Positions 54,733 to 63,478 are shown, counted from the stretch's first letter. The stretch is DNA of 64,000 bases from E44-bin89 sp034409565 (GCA_034409565.1 DAOUMS010000002.1:62001-126000), one strand, 5' to 3'. Notes: generated from the sequence alone by a model not told the origin. A program made the numbers and translations.

Positions 54733-54958
54733 TGCCATTTCAAAAAGGTATGGCATTTGAACATGTATTCATACCATAAGTTTTCCGTGTCTGATGACAA
54801 GATTTAAAAAAATTTTCGCGATTTCAGATTTAAGTAGTGCAAAACAGAATAATTTATGGTATATTATGGTTTGCTGGCTGAAAAATAAAAGCTGTGCTGG
54901 TGCCCAAACTGTCAGCTCGGTTTGAAACCAGGGAACCTGAGACAAAGGAGGGCTTCAG
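54733..54958. other. AT-rich intergenic region
   Basis: 226 bases with AT-rich clusters such as TATGGTATATTATGG near 54857-54871 that could hold a promoter for the zinc-ribbon gene. No convincing -35 or hairpin. Confidence 0.3.
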
Positions 54959-55573
54959 ATGGTCAGGGAAGCTGGTATCCAGTTAATATGCCGTCAGTGC
55001 GGTAATGAATTCATCTTGACCAAGGCTGAGCAGGAGTTCTACGAGTTAAAAGGTTTCAATCTGCCCTCCCGTTGCAAGGAATGCCGCTCCAGTAAACAGG
55101 CCAGGGTGCAACCCCCCGTCTGCTCTCAGTGTGGCACGGAACTGGACAAAGGCAAGTCCATTTACTGTGCCAGTTGTCTGCAGACCGCGCACTTTGAGCT
55201 GGAGAAAGAGAACAAGCAGGTCAAGATGGCCATCAGCGCTGCACGGAGCAAGCTGGAAGCGAGCGAATCAAGGAAAGCGGAGCTTGCCGAGTTGCTCCGG
55301 CAGAAAGAGCAGGAGCTGGATGAGCTGGAACAGAAGGTCGAAAGCCTGACCGAGGACCTGGATAAAGCGCAGCAGTTTTACGCCGCTTCAGGCTGGCTGC
55401 AGCCCGTACTGAACGACATTGGAAAACGACTTGAAGAACTGGAGCACGCCCAGCTCGATATAACACAGAAAGTCCTCCGGACTATTCGCGCTATGCAGGA
55501 GCGTTATGATAATCTCGGGGTTGTGGACGTAATCAAGCGCAACCTGAGGCAGAGTATCAAGGAAGAGGCCTGA
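54959..55573 (+). CDS. Zinc-ribbon, coiled-coil protein
   Basis: 204 residues. An N-terminal zinc ribbon of the zf-trcl type (CRQCGNEFILTKAEQEFYEL, then PSRCKECR), followed by a second ribbon (CSQCGTELDKG, YCASC), then a coiled coil from about residue 85 to 150 (LEKENKQVKM..ELDELEQKVESLTEDLDKA). No known enzyme. Ribbon-plus-coil proteins like this usually bind nucleic acid or scaffold other proteins. A terminator follows the stop. Confidence 0.8.
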   Translation: MVREAGIQLICRQCGNEFILTKAEQEFYELKGFNLPSRCKECRSSKQARVQPPVCSQCGTELDKGKSIYCASCLQTAHFELEKENKQVKMAISAARSKLEASESRKAELAELLRQKEQELDELEQKVESLTEDLDKAQQFYAASGWLQPVLNDIGKRLEELEHAQLDITQKVLRTIRAMQERYDNLGVVDVIKRNLRQSIKEEA

Positions 55574-55615
55574 ACCGGGTATCGTTGAATCCTTCAGGGC
55601 GGTATTTGTACATGC

Positions 55616-55653
55616 AGGCAGGGTGACTGGAAAACAGGCCCTGCCTTTTGTTT
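55616..55653 (+). terminator. Rho-independent terminator
   Basis: GGCAGGG (55617-55623), 15-base loop, CCCTGCC (55639-55645), then TTTTGTTT. It ends the zinc-ribbon gene transcript. Confidence 0.85.
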
Positions 55654-55724
55654 AACATGGGATAAAAAATGTAAACGCGCCAGGCTGGCCTGATTAAGAG
55701 AACAGCTTGATAGGGGGGTGTGCT

Positions 55725-56516
55725 ATGGCTTTAAAAGAAAGCCAGCTTGACACGCTGGCGCAGGAACTTCAGGAAGTGGAGAAAACCCGTCGTCCCAGTA
55801 CCAACCTTACCGACCGTTACCCGGAGATAACCATCGCCGAGGCCTACTCCATACAATTGCGCATCATTCGAGCCAGGATCAATCAGGGGCAGGTGGTGGT
55901 GGGCAAGAAGGTAGGGCTGTGCAGCCGGGCGATGCAGGAGCTGCTCGGCGTTCATGAACCAGATTACGGCCATATCCTCAATACCATGGTGGTCTCCGAA
56001 GGTGAGCCGATATCAATGGGTCGTCTGGTGCAGCCGAAAATGGAAGGTGAAATCTGTTTCCTTATGGGGCAGGACCTTAAAGGCCCCGGTGTGAACGTGG
56101 CCCGCGTGCTGGAGGCTACTGCCGGAGTTATACCGGCGCTTGAAATCATCGATTCCCGTTTTAAAGACTGGAAAATAAAAATTCAGGACACCGTTGCCGA
56201 CAACGGGGGCAGCGCGCTGGTGGTTCTCGGCGGTCAGTTGACGCCAGTGGCTGGTATTGACTTGAGGCTGGTGGGGATGGTGCTGGAGAAAAACGGTGAG
56301 ATTATTGCCAGTGGGGCGGGGGCGGCGGTGCTGGGAAATCCGGTACAGGCGGTGGCTTGGCTGGCGAACAAGCTCGGCGAACATGGCATCGGCCTGCATG
56401 CCGGGGAGTTCATCATGTCCGGCTCGGTAACGGCGGCGGTGCCCATCGCGGCGGGCGACTGTTTCCATGTCGCCTTTGACCGGCTGGGCTCGGTGACGGC
56501 AAGGTTTATCGAGTGA
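55725..56516 (+). CDS. 2-keto-4-pentenoate hydratase/decarboxylase family
   Basis: 263 residues from ATG 55725, with GGGGGG upstream. A TTG six codons earlier is less likely. Fumarylacetoacetase-related fold: VVGKKVGLCSRAMQ near residue 60, DYGHIL, KMEGEICFLMG (metal Glu pair) and ALEIIDSRF. Hydratases of this group act on 2-keto-4-enoic acids in meta-cleavage or sugar-acid routes. It stands alone, between the terminator and the dehydrogenase on the other strand. Its substrate may be the keto acid from the dehydratases nearby. Confidence 0.9.
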   Translation: MALKESQLDTLAQELQEVEKTRRPSTNLTDRYPEITIAEAYSIQLRIIRARINQGQVVVGKKVGLCSRAMQELLGVHEPDYGHILNTMVVSEGEPISMGRLVQPKMEGEICFLMGQDLKGPGVNVARVLEATAGVIPALEIIDSRFKDWKIKIQDTVADNGGSALVVLGGQLTPVAGIDLRLVGMVLEKNGEIIASGAGAAVLGNPVQAVAWLANKLGEHGIGLHAGEFIMSGSVTAAVPIAAGDCFHVAFDRLGSVTARFIE

Positions 56517-56612
56517 TATAATCGGTCCAAGGCCACGGCTCAAATTAATAAGTGGCCCACTAGCTGGAGCACATCGCCCAAGCTACTATACTCTCTAATG
56601 ACCCCACCGGGT

Positions 56613-57668
56613 TCAGAACTTCAATAGAGGGGCTAAATTTTCCCCGCTATACATGGAATCAAAAGCTCGCTGAACGTCCTCTATCGGGATAATCTCAGAA
56701 ATAAGCGGTTTGACATCGACCTGTTTATTGGCTATCAGGCGCATGGAGGCATAGATTAACCCGCTGGGCCCGCCGAATCCGCCGGCGATGGCGGTAAACC
56801 TTAATTGCTTTTTCCACCAGGTCATCGGGTCAATCTCAGTTGGCAGAGCGTATCCGGCCAGGCCGATGATGCCAGCGCGTCTGACCATGTCCGCAGCCTG
56901 GTTTAAGACATCGCCGCTCCGTACGCAAATAATGACCACGTCCGGGCCTGCCTCCGTGAGCTTTACCACCTCGGCGACAACGTCAACTTGTCCGGGATTT
57001 AAAGCCGCATCGGCGCCTATTTCCAGGGCCTTATCCAGACGGGACTGGACCAAGTCAATGACGATAACCGGGAAGGCGCCAGCCGCTTTGGCGCACAGCA
57101 TCGTGCCCAGGCCGATTTTACCCGCCCCGATAACGGCTACTGACTCCCCTGGCTTCAGGCCGGTGGTCCTGACGGCGCTGACGCCGGTGCGGAGAGGTTC
57201 CACCAGGGCTGCTTCCTCATCGGACACATTATCGGGTATTCTCTGCACCGAGTGTGGTTCCCTGACGAAATACTCGGCCATTGACCCGAGCCGGCTGGCG
57301 TATTCTCTGACTACTTTGGGCAGGGTGCGTGGTGATACGTCCTTACCTTGGCACAGATGGTGTAACTGGCGGCGGCAATAGTAGCACTCACCGCAGGGCA
57401 GCAGGTAGTCACCGGTGGTAACCCGGTCGCCGACTGACCACCCGTCAACCCCTTCACCTACCTCGGCTACCTCGGCGGCGAACTCATGACCAAGTATAGC
57501 TCCTGCCTTGAGGGGGTTGCCTGACATCTGATTATCCACATATTCAAGGTCAGTGCCGCAGATGGAGCAGTATCTGGTCTTCAGCAAGAGCGTTCCCGGT
57601 TTTACCGTTGGCGTTGGCACCTCCTCACAGACGATGTGTCTTTTACCTTTGACCACGGCCGCTTTCAT
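56613..57668 (-). CDS. Zinc-dependent medium-chain alcohol dehydrogenase
   Basis: 351 residues from ATG 57668 (MKAAVVKGKRHIVCEE), with GGAG upstream. An earlier in-frame ATG adds a region without homology. Catalytic zinc ligands in YCSICGTDLEY and GHEFAAEVAEVG, structural zinc cluster in CGECYYCRRQLHHLC, and NAD fold SVAVIGAGKIGLG then VIVIDLVQSRLDKA. It would oxidise a polyol or sugar alcohol (threonine or sorbitol dehydrogenase-like). Confidence 0.92.
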   Translation of the reverse strand: MKAAVVKGKRHIVCEEVPTPTVKPGTLLLKTRYCSICGTDLEYVDNQMSGNPLKAGAILGHEFAAEVAEVGEGVDGWSVGDRVTTGDYLLPCGECYYCRRQLHHLCQGKDVSPRTLPKVVREYASRLGSMAEYFVREPHSVQRIPDNVSDEEAALVEPLRTGVSAVRTTGLKPGESVAVIGAGKIGLGTMLCAKAAGAFPVIVIDLVQSRLDKALEIGADAALNPGQVDVVAEVVKLTEAGPDVVIICVRSGDVLNQAADMVRRAGIIGLAGYALPTEIDPMTWWKKQLRFTAIAGGFGGPSGLIYASMRLIANKQVDVKPLISEIIPIEDVQRAFDSMYSGENLAPLLKF

Positions 57669-57851
57669 CAGTGTTACTCCTTTTAAATCCCTGGTTGATA
57701 TTCTCCGCATAACAAGCCGTGCCGCTCCATACAGCAACAGCCTGTGGGACTCACTAGGCATTGTAATTATGAGGTTATGAGCATGTCAAATCTGTTTGGC
57801 CGGGTATCTGCTCTGGTAATCAAAGAGGTCTGGCAAGCCCCGGCTGCTGAA

Positions 57852-57884
57852 ATAATAAGAAAGGCACAGCGCTCACACTGTGCC
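57852..57884 (-). terminator. Rho-independent terminator of the DUF3303 gene
   Basis: Minus strand: GGCACAG, eight-base loop, CTGTGCC, then TTTCTTATTATTTC. About 80 bases after the gene stop. Confidence 0.7.
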
Positions 57885-57965
57885 CTCCCATCGGGTACAT
57901 TGGTTTACAGAAATTGTCACTTGTCTAAGTTCTACATCCTGTATGTGGTGTAAATGATGCCCCCG

Positions 57966-58235
57966 TTACTTAGCGGAGAGAAGTTTCAATAATTCTTCTG
58001 TTGGCATTACCGGGATAACCTCAATCTTACCGAGGTCAGCCCATGCCGCCGCGGCTCCTGCCATAGAGCGAGGGTCCTCTACCTCTACCAGTCTAAAAAC
58101 CCGGCCTCCGGTTAGTGCACTCCACTCGCCAATAATTTTCGATCCTGGGGGTACCATCGCTCCTTTTTCTGCTCTCCGCTTAATCACTGCCTCTCTGTTC
58201 GCGGGCTCATACGTATAAGTACTCATGAATAACAT
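57966..58235 (-). CDS. DUF3303-like small protein
   Basis: 89 residues. FMSTYTYEPANREAVIKRR, then GAMVPPGSKIIGEWSALTGG, then FRLVEVEDPRSM and KIEVIPVMP follow the DUF3303 pattern of a ferredoxin-like fold. No known activity. Ribosome site GGAGGC ten bases before ATG 58235. Monocistronic, with its own terminator. Confidence 0.8.
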   Translation of the reverse strand: MLFMSTYTYEPANREAVIKRRAEKGAMVPPGSKIIGEWSALTGGRVFRLVEVEDPRSMAGAAAAWADLGKIEVIPVMPTEELLKLLSAK

Positions 58236-58459
58236 TTGCGTATAGCCTCCTTTGTCATTAAATTAGTCTGGTAACTACCGAGTATAAAGACCACCACCTG
58301 GATTGTCAATACCCCCCCATTTTTTCCCAGAATGGCGTATAATTATATTAGATATTTACCTCTGCCAATTCCCTTCTGACTGTGGAACAGGCTTATCTAT
58401 CGTATTGGCAGAAATGAACCAGGCACCGCCCTTGGCAGCGGTCAAAATGGAGGTGGGAG

Positions 58460-59416
58460 ATGAAAGGCAAAAAGGCCAAAGGAAAGCAACTTATCAAAAT
58501 TGAGGAAATCGCCCCGGAGAGCATGAACCTGGAAGAATCGCAACTGGCGGAGCAGTTATACAGCAGTGCCGGATTGGATCCTGTGGTTGACGCCGGACTG
58601 AAGGACTATGATAGCCGGCTGGAAATGGAAAATAAGCTGATCAGCAAGGTGCTCGGTCCGCGGGGCAGTGATATAAAGGGCTACGGGGAGGCGGTGGCCA
58701 AGAGAGTGGCCTTTGCGGTATATACCTTATTGAATAAGCAGTATGGTGGCAAAGTGGGCGACCTGAGGTCATACCTGATGGCACTGGAAGAAGAACGGGA
58801 CCGGGCAAACACGAAGTATGATGAACTTCTGGGAAGGGTGGTCGGGATACTGGGCGACGAGTATAAAGAGTTAAGAACTGATTCCCAAGTATTTATGGAA
58901 AAGTTAACCACGGTATTGGGGGAAGACCTCAAGGAGTCAAAGATTGATAACGAAGCACTGGCGGCGAGGTTGGCCGATATAGACGGTCTGAGGTCGCAAA
59001 TAAAGACCCTGATTGAGGAGAAGGCACAGCAAAAGGAAAGTTACGAATCGCAAATGACAGCGCTGAGAAGTGAGCATGACGAAGAGATAGCAAACTTAAA
59101 AACACAAATAGCGGAACTGGATTCAAGAATAGAAAACCTGGAATCGGAAAAAACAACCTTAACCGCTGACCTGGCCAATTTGAAAGAGGCGGTAACAAAG
59201 CTGTCCGGGGAAATCCCTTATGCAGAGATTAAGGAAAAGATAGGGCAGGAGTTATATCAGTTTCTTCTCCACGATTCCAAAGTGCCGGACATGGTGATAG
59301 ATGGCGTCGGGAAATTCATTGACTTCAAAAAGTACCTGGGCATGGCGGCGGAGAAGGGAGCCGGGGAAGCAAGCAGGATAGCTGAAAAAACCCTGGGCGA
59401 AGTGCTACCAAAGTAA
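58460..59416 (+). CDS. Coiled-coil protein, unknown
   Basis: 318 residues. N-terminal basic segment (KGKKAKGKQLIKIEEI), a middle alpha-helical region with GPRGSDIKGYGEAVAKRV, and a long coiled coil at about 165-245 (IEEKAQQKESYESQMTALRS, then LDSRIENLESEKTTLTADL). The C-terminal part has LYQFLLHDSKVPDMVIDGVG. No membrane segment or enzyme motif. The start has GGAGGTGGGAG upstream. Function unknown, perhaps structural. Confidence 0.75.
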   Translation: MKGKKAKGKQLIKIEEIAPESMNLEESQLAEQLYSSAGLDPVVDAGLKDYDSRLEMENKLISKVLGPRGSDIKGYGEAVAKRVAFAVYTLLNKQYGGKVGDLRSYLMALEEERDRANTKYDELLGRVVGILGDEYKELRTDSQVFMEKLTTVLGEDLKESKIDNEALAARLADIDGLRSQIKTLIEEKAQQKESYESQMTALRSEHDEEIANLKTQIAELDSRIENLESEKTTLTADLANLKEAVTKLSGEIPYAEIKEKIGQELYQFLLHDSKVPDMVIDGVGKFIDFKKYLGMAAEKGAGEASRIAEKTLGEVLPK

Positions 59417-59427
59417 GACTGAAGTAA

Positions 59428-59458
59428 CCTGGCGAGCCTAGATTTGTGACGTGGGGCT
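59428..59458. repeat. 31-base direct repeat, copy 1
   Basis: CCTGGCGAGCCTAGATTTGT then GACGTGGGGCT. It matches 60300-60330 at 29 of 31 bases. The pair brackets the DUF4389 gene. Confidence 0.7.
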
Positions 59459-59513
59459 CATAGGATATACCTATGCTAAGCATGGTAGAGTAAACCACTG
59501 CATAACTACCATT

Positions 59514-60149
59514 TTAGCCACTAAGCGCGAAAGGTGGATAACTGTCAGTGGTCAACAGGAAAGCATATGCGGCTACTCTCAGCGACCATCTATACACGCC
59601 GACAACAAAATCAAACAGGCCTCTTGGATACCGACCAGTAAACAATATAGCGAACCATGCAATCACTACACACACTATTGCAGCAATCCAGAGGAACCAT
59701 AGAATAATGCAGTGTGGTATAGCTAATAACCATTTCACTAATGGCAGCCAACGATTCAGTTCGTTTTTCGCGTCAGGGTATGGAATCTCAATGTGCACTA
59801 CCTGGTCTTCGTCAGTCGATGGATATTCATCCGTGAGCAAATCAATATAAGCTGCAACACGAGCGCCGAACTTTGTCAGCGCCACATTCCAGTCAAACCA
59901 CCATTTGGGATATTTCTGCCTGAATAGGAGCATTAACACTATTGGCAGAAAAACGAGTCCCGCTGCAGCATATCGGTAGACCCACTCACCTGTCCCTTCC
60001 CATCCGAATTCAGCACTGGTTAATAAGCCAATAACAATGACGATTGGAATAGCTGTGAAAATCCTGAAAAAAGTTGTTAGTCTGTTTAGATTTCTATCAG
60101 GGTAGTCGATGGACAAGCGAACTGGATACGCAGTTGAAGTTCTGGCCAT
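59514..60149 (-). CDS. DUF4389 membrane protein
   Basis: 211 residues with two DUF4389-like modules. Membrane segments include FFRIFTAIPIVIVIGLLT, YAAAGLVFLPIVLMLLF, LVKWLLAIPHCIILWFL and IAAIVCVVIAWFAILFTG. The family signature RYPRGLFDFVVGVYRW followed by AYAFLLTTDSYPPF is present. Function unknown. It lies between two 31-base direct repeats and is on the strand opposite to its neighbours. Confidence 0.88.
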   Translation of the reverse strand: MARTSTAYPVRLSIDYPDRNLNRLTTFFRIFTAIPIVIVIGLLTSAEFGWEGTGEWVYRYAAAGLVFLPIVLMLLFRQKYPKWWFDWNVALTKFGARVAAYIDLLTDEYPSTDEDQVVHIEIPYPDAKNELNRWLPLVKWLLAIPHCIILWFLWIAAIVCVVIAWFAILFTGRYPRGLFDFVVGVYRWSLRVAAYAFLLTTDSYPPFALSG

Positions 60150-60299
60150 AATACTCCCTCCTACTTATTACTACTTTGTTTAGATATTATAGCACTGGCT
60201 GTCAAGCATTATAACAGGCTCCATTTCTCAACGTGGCGCTCCGCCCTATTGGGAAAGCTGCAAGAGGTAAGTTGTGAGGCGTATGGTACTCTTTTCAGT

Positions 60300-60330
60300 C
60301 CTGGCGAGCCTGGATTTGTGACGTGGCGCT
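60300..60330. repeat. 31-base direct repeat, copy 2
   Basis: Differs from copy 1 at two bases. Another shorter echo (ACGTGGCGCT) is present near 60233-60242. Confidence 0.7.
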
Positions 60331-60339
60331 TGCGGGGCA

Positions 60340-60368
60340 TTGACAGAGTTACTATCTCAAAGTAGTAT
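60340..60368 (+). promoter_or_regulatory. Sigma-70-type promoter of the candidate selenoprotein gene
   Basis: TTGACA (60340-60345), 17-base spacer, TAGTAT (60363-60368), about 50 bases upstream of the ATG. Confidence 0.6.
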
Positions 60369-60417
60369 CAATCCAAGCAACGTAATTAATCTGCGGGTTT
60401 AGAGGAGGGTAGTTAAG

Positions 60418-60642
60418 ATGTCTGACGGGTGTTCAAATATCAAGAAATATATGTTTGCGGTTGCTATTGGTGCAGTTGGGGGTGGAATTCTGGCAACGTT
60501 AGCTACGCGAGCTATTCCTAAGATGATTCCAAGAATGATGCAGAACATGATGTCTCATATGGGTGGAGAAGGTTGCAGCCCAGCTGAGATGTGACAGAAA
60601 ATGATGGGGTCTTTGGAGAAGGCCGAGAGTGAAGCTGAGTAA
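60418..60642 (+). CDS. Candidate small selenoprotein (in-frame TGA)
   Basis: Reads 58 codons, TGA at 60592-60594, then 15 more codons to TAA 60640. Translated through, it is 74 residues: MSDGCSNIKKYMFAVAIGAV, a Gly/Ala-rich membrane segment GGGILATLATRAI, a Met-rich part (PRMMQNMMSHM), then GCSPAEM-U-QKMMGSLEKAE. GGAGG lies nine bases before the ATG and a good promoter is upstream. Related small Met-rich proteins, as I recall, carry Cys at this place. A hairpin with bacterial-SECIS spacing follows the TGA. Without Sec the product would be a 58-residue truncated protein. A sequencing error is the main alternative. Confidence 0.55.
60608..60624 (+). promoter_or_regulatory. Bacterial-SECIS-like hairpin
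   Basis: GGTCTT (60608-60613), loop TGGAG, AAGGCC (60619-60624): six pairs with one G-U. The loop starts 19 bases after the TGA and has G in its second position, within the published 16-37 base spacing for bacterial SECIS elements. Confidence 0.45.
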
Positions 60643-60725
60643 ACAAACTAAAAGTGATTTTAAGGGAGAATCATCAGACTATTGATAGTTTGGCAGAACG
60701 AGTTCTCATGCAAAAAAGGAAGTTC

Positions 60726-60800
60726 TGGCTCCCCGAGCTGGACTCGAACCAACAACCTAGCGGTTAACAGCCGCCCGCTCTACCATTGAGCTATCGGGGA
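60726..60800 (-). tRNA. tRNA-Asn(GTT)
   Basis: Acceptor TCCCCGA/TCGGGGA, D stem GCTC/GAGC, anticodon loop CTGTTAA (GTT), T arm GTTGG-TTCGAGT-CCAGC with one mismatch, discriminator G, encoded CCA. Confidence 0.96.
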
Positions 60801-60852
60801 GTGCCGTGTCAGACCAAGTTTATTATCGTAATTCTGGCGGCTAAAGTCAAGA

Positions 60853-61641
60853 TTACTCCTGGTTGCCGAACGACCATATGGCCAGCAAAATCATTGTCGC
60901 CCCGAACGCGGCCAGAATGGCGATTTCGTTCCAGAGCGTCAGCGTGTACCCGAACAGGCTGATTCCGTAAGTCGCGTCCGGGGTCGCACCGAGCACCACC
61001 TGGCGGATGGGGGCAATGCCGTAGGTGGCCGGGTTGACCTTCACCAGCACGTTCATCCACTGCGGCAGGTTCTGCAACGGGAAGAACGCCCCGGAAAGAA
61101 ATACCATGGGGAACATCAGCATCTGCATCGTGGCCTGAAATGCCTCCATGGAGCGGATGCGGGTGGCCAGCAGGACGCCGAATGAACCCAGGGAGGCGGC
61201 CAGCAGGAACATGAGCGGCAGGAGCGCCAGCACCGTTCCGATGGAGAGGGAAACACCGATAAGCGGGGCAAAGGCGAGTATCAGTATTCCCTGAAGCAGG
61301 GCAATGGTGGCTGCTCCCAGAGCCTTGCCGGTGGCCACGGCGGCGCGGCTGATGGGTGCCACCAGCACTTCCTTGAGGAAGCCGAACTCGCGGTCCCAGA
61401 CCACGGAAACCCCGGACATGAACGAGCTCATCAGCACCGTCATGCCGATGATGCCGGGGTACATAAACTGGGTGAAGTCAAAGCCCGCGCCGAGGACGCC
61501 CATTCTGGCGCTGAGCCCGCTGCCGAAGACGAAGAGGAACAGGAGCGGAAAAGTAAATGACCCCAGCAGACGCATCCGGTCGTGCCAGAAGCGCAACAGG
61601 TCACGGTACCAGATGGTATAGATACCACGCAGTTGATTCAT
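60853..61641 (-). CDS. ABC-2 type transporter permease
   Basis: 262 residues with six membrane segments. N-terminal RDLLRFWHDRMRLLGSF is the cytoplasmic entry of ABC-2 (DrrB-like) permeases. SVVWDREFGFLKEVLVAP is the typical coupling motif. Later PMVFLSGAFFPLQNLP and NPATYGIAPIRQVVLG fit DrrB. It exports drugs, lipids or polysaccharide in partners of this type. Nine bases downstream of its ATPase gene. Confidence 0.93.
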   Translation of the reverse strand: MNQLRGIYTIWYRDLLRFWHDRMRLLGSFTFPLLFLFVFGSGLSARMGVLGAGFDFTQFMYPGIIGMTVLMSSFMSGVSVVWDREFGFLKEVLVAPISRAAVATGKALGAATIALLQGILILAFAPLIGVSLSIGTVLALLPLMFLLAASLGSFGVLLATRIRSMEAFQATMQMLMFPMVFLSGAFFPLQNLPQWMNVLVKVNPATYGIAPIRQVVLGATPDATYGISLFGYTLTLWNEIAILAAFGATMILLAIWSFGNQE

Positions 61642-61650
61642 GTTATCCTC

Positions 61651-62634
61651 CTAGCGCCGCGAGTGGCGGCCGTGCTGGCGAACCATTGCCTTGAAGGTAT
61701 CGCTGACGTCTTCCTCGCGTATCTCCCTTCCGGTGAGCTTGAGAAAGACGTCATCCAGGCTGGGGCGGCGCATGCTTACACTGACTATAAGGGTGCTGAA
61801 TTCGCGCAGCAAAACGGGGAGAAACTCTTCCCCGTTGGCAACCTCAAAACAGAGCCCATCACCGTCATGCCTGGCCTCAATCTGATAGCGGCGCCTGATT
61901 TCCTCCGCCGCCCGGTCATTATCGCCGGTCCTCAGCGATACGATGTCCTTGCCTACCATCCTTTTCAGTTTCGCTGGCGTGTCCATGGCAATGAGTTTGC
62001 CATAGTCAATAACGGCAATGCGGTCGGCTTTATTGGCCTCGTCCATGTAGTGCGTGGTGAGGAAGATGGTCGTCCCTTCCTCCCGACGCAGCTCAAGGAT
62101 ATACTCCCACATGCGATTTCTGGTCTGCGGGTCGAGCCCGAGCGTTGGCTCATCGAGGAAGAGGACCTTGGGATGGTGCAGCAGTCCTCTTGCCAGCTCC
62201 AGTCGCCGTTTCATTCCCCCGGAATAGGTACGCACCTGGTTGTGGCGCTTGTCCCAGAGTTCCATCATCTTGAGCAACTGTTCGATACGCGCCTTGCGGA
62301 CTGAGGCAGGGACGCCGTAAACGAGCGCGTGAAAGCGCAGGTTCTGCAGACCATTGAGCCTTTCATCGAGGCTGGGGTCCTGAAAAACAAGGCCTATCTG
62401 CTGACGCACCTGGCTCTGCTGTTGCACCACGTCCAGGCCGGCAATGCTGGCCCGACCGGAGGTCGGCCTGGTCAGCGTGCAGAGGATATTGATGGTGGTG
62501 GTCTTCCCCGCCCCGTTCGGGCCCAGAAAGCCGAATATCTCCCCCGGCTTAACGCTGAAGCTGATGTTGTTCACCGCCACCAGGTCGCCAAACTTTTTTA
62601 TCAAATTCTCAACTTCAATTATATTTTCCGTCAT
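61651..62634 (-). CDS. ABC transporter ATP-binding protein (DrrA-like)
   Basis: 327 residues. Walker A GPNGAGKTTTI (residues about 38-48), Q-loop LVFQDPSLDERL, signature YSGGMKRRLELARGLL, Walker B KVLFLDEPTLGLDP and H-loop LTTHYMDEA. The C-terminal domain (ISLRTGD-type, beyond 225) matches the daunorubicin-type subgroup. It powers the ABC-2 permease just downstream. Confidence 0.95.
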   Translation of the reverse strand: MTENIIEVENLIKKFGDLVAVNNISFSVKPGEIFGFLGPNGAGKTTTINILCTLTRPTSGRASIAGLDVVQQQSQVRQQIGLVFQDPSLDERLNGLQNLRFHALVYGVPASVRKARIEQLLKMMELWDKRHNQVRTYSGGMKRRLELARGLLHHPKVLFLDEPTLGLDPQTRNRMWEYILELRREEGTTIFLTTHYMDEANKADRIAVIDYGKLIAMDTPAKLKRMVGKDIVSLRTGDNDRAAEEIRRRYQIEARHDGDGLCFEVANGEEFLPVLLREFSTLIVSVSMRRPSLDDVFLKLTGREIREEDVSDTFKAMVRQHGRHSRR

Positions 62635-62813
62635 GTCTCACCGTATATTATAAATATGGTAATTTGGCCGTCATCCATATGGCCTGGGCCACGTATCCCT
62701 TTTAAGGATGGGCCTGTTACTATTCTAGCACTTCGAGCCTGTCATTGTTTAGCGGCCGTGAAATGCGGTAATATGAAATATAAGAGGCTTTCCTGAAGGA
62801 GATTACCTGATAA

Positions 62814-63395
62814 ATGAGGGTGAGATACGGTTATCCAGGTGATGGTCTTAATGCCATCCTGATACTGGTCATTATCAATTTCGTGGTTTTCTTCGCTACC
62901 CTTATCCGGTCTGAGCTCATTTACTTCCTCGGCTTTCAGCCAGCGGCGTTCTTTTCCCGACCCTGGACGGTGGTGACCGCCATGTTTGTCCACGGCGGGT
63001 TCTGGCATATCTTCGCCAACATGCTGACTCTCTATTTCTTTGGCAGCTACTTCTCCAGGCTGGTTGGCCGCGGCCGATTTCTCCTGGTCTACTTTGCCGG
63101 GGGCATAGTGGGCAATCTCCTGTTCTGGGCGCTGGCCTATCCGCTAGCGGTGGCCGTCGGCGCCTCCGGCGCCGTGTTTGCCGTTGCCGGCGGGCTGGTG
63201 GTGATGCGGCCAAAGCTGCCGGTGATTATCTTCCCCATCCCCATCCCGGTCCCGCTCTGGGTGGCTATCATCGGGGGCTTCCTGCTGCTCTCCTTTATGC
63301 CGTCGGTCGCCTGGCAGGCCCACCTGGGAGGGCTTATTGTAGGCCTGATTGCCGGCTTTATTTCCCGCCGGAGGGAAAGGTACCTCGTCTTTTGA
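62814..63395 (+). CDS. Rhomboid-family intramembrane protease
   Basis: 193 residues with six membrane segments. Catalytic Ser in the GxSG motif VGASGAVFAVAGG and His in WQAHLGGLIVGL. HGGFWHIFANMLTLYFFG is the conserved loop. Cuts membrane-spanning proteins within the bilayer. No additional domain. Monocistronic, followed by the tRNA cluster promoter. Confidence 0.93.
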   Translation: MRVRYGYPGDGLNAILILVIINFVVFFATLIRSELIYFLGFQPAAFFSRPWTVVTAMFVHGGFWHIFANMLTLYFFGSYFSRLVGRGRFLLVYFAGGIVGNLLFWALAYPLAVAVGASGAVFAVAGGLVVMRPKLPVIIFPIPIPVPLWVAIIGGFLLLSFMPSVAWQAHLGGLIVGLIAGFISRRRERYLVF

Positions 63396-63413
63396 TGCGC
63401 TGGCGTGGTCAGC

Positions 63414-63443
63414 TTGACTTTAACCGGTGCTGTTCCTTATAAT
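63414..63443 (+). promoter_or_regulatory. Promoter of tRNA-Thr(TGT)/tRNA-Tyr
   Basis: TTGACT, 18-base spacer, TATAAT. It is 35 bases before tRNA-Thr(TGT). Confidence 0.75.
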
Positions 63444-63478
63444 AACTAGCTGGTTAGCTTGTTGTTGACCAGGCTATC

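Noticed and set aside
60418..60594. Calling the Met-rich gene a plain pseudogene ending at TGA.
   Set aside because: The frame stays open with matching composition after the TGA, and the hairpin spacing fits a SECIS. Left as a candidate selenoprotein with moderate confidence.
60660..60725. AGACTATTGATAGTTT as terminator between the candidate selenoprotein gene and tRNA-Asn.
   Set aside because: Seven-pair stem but no T run on either side.
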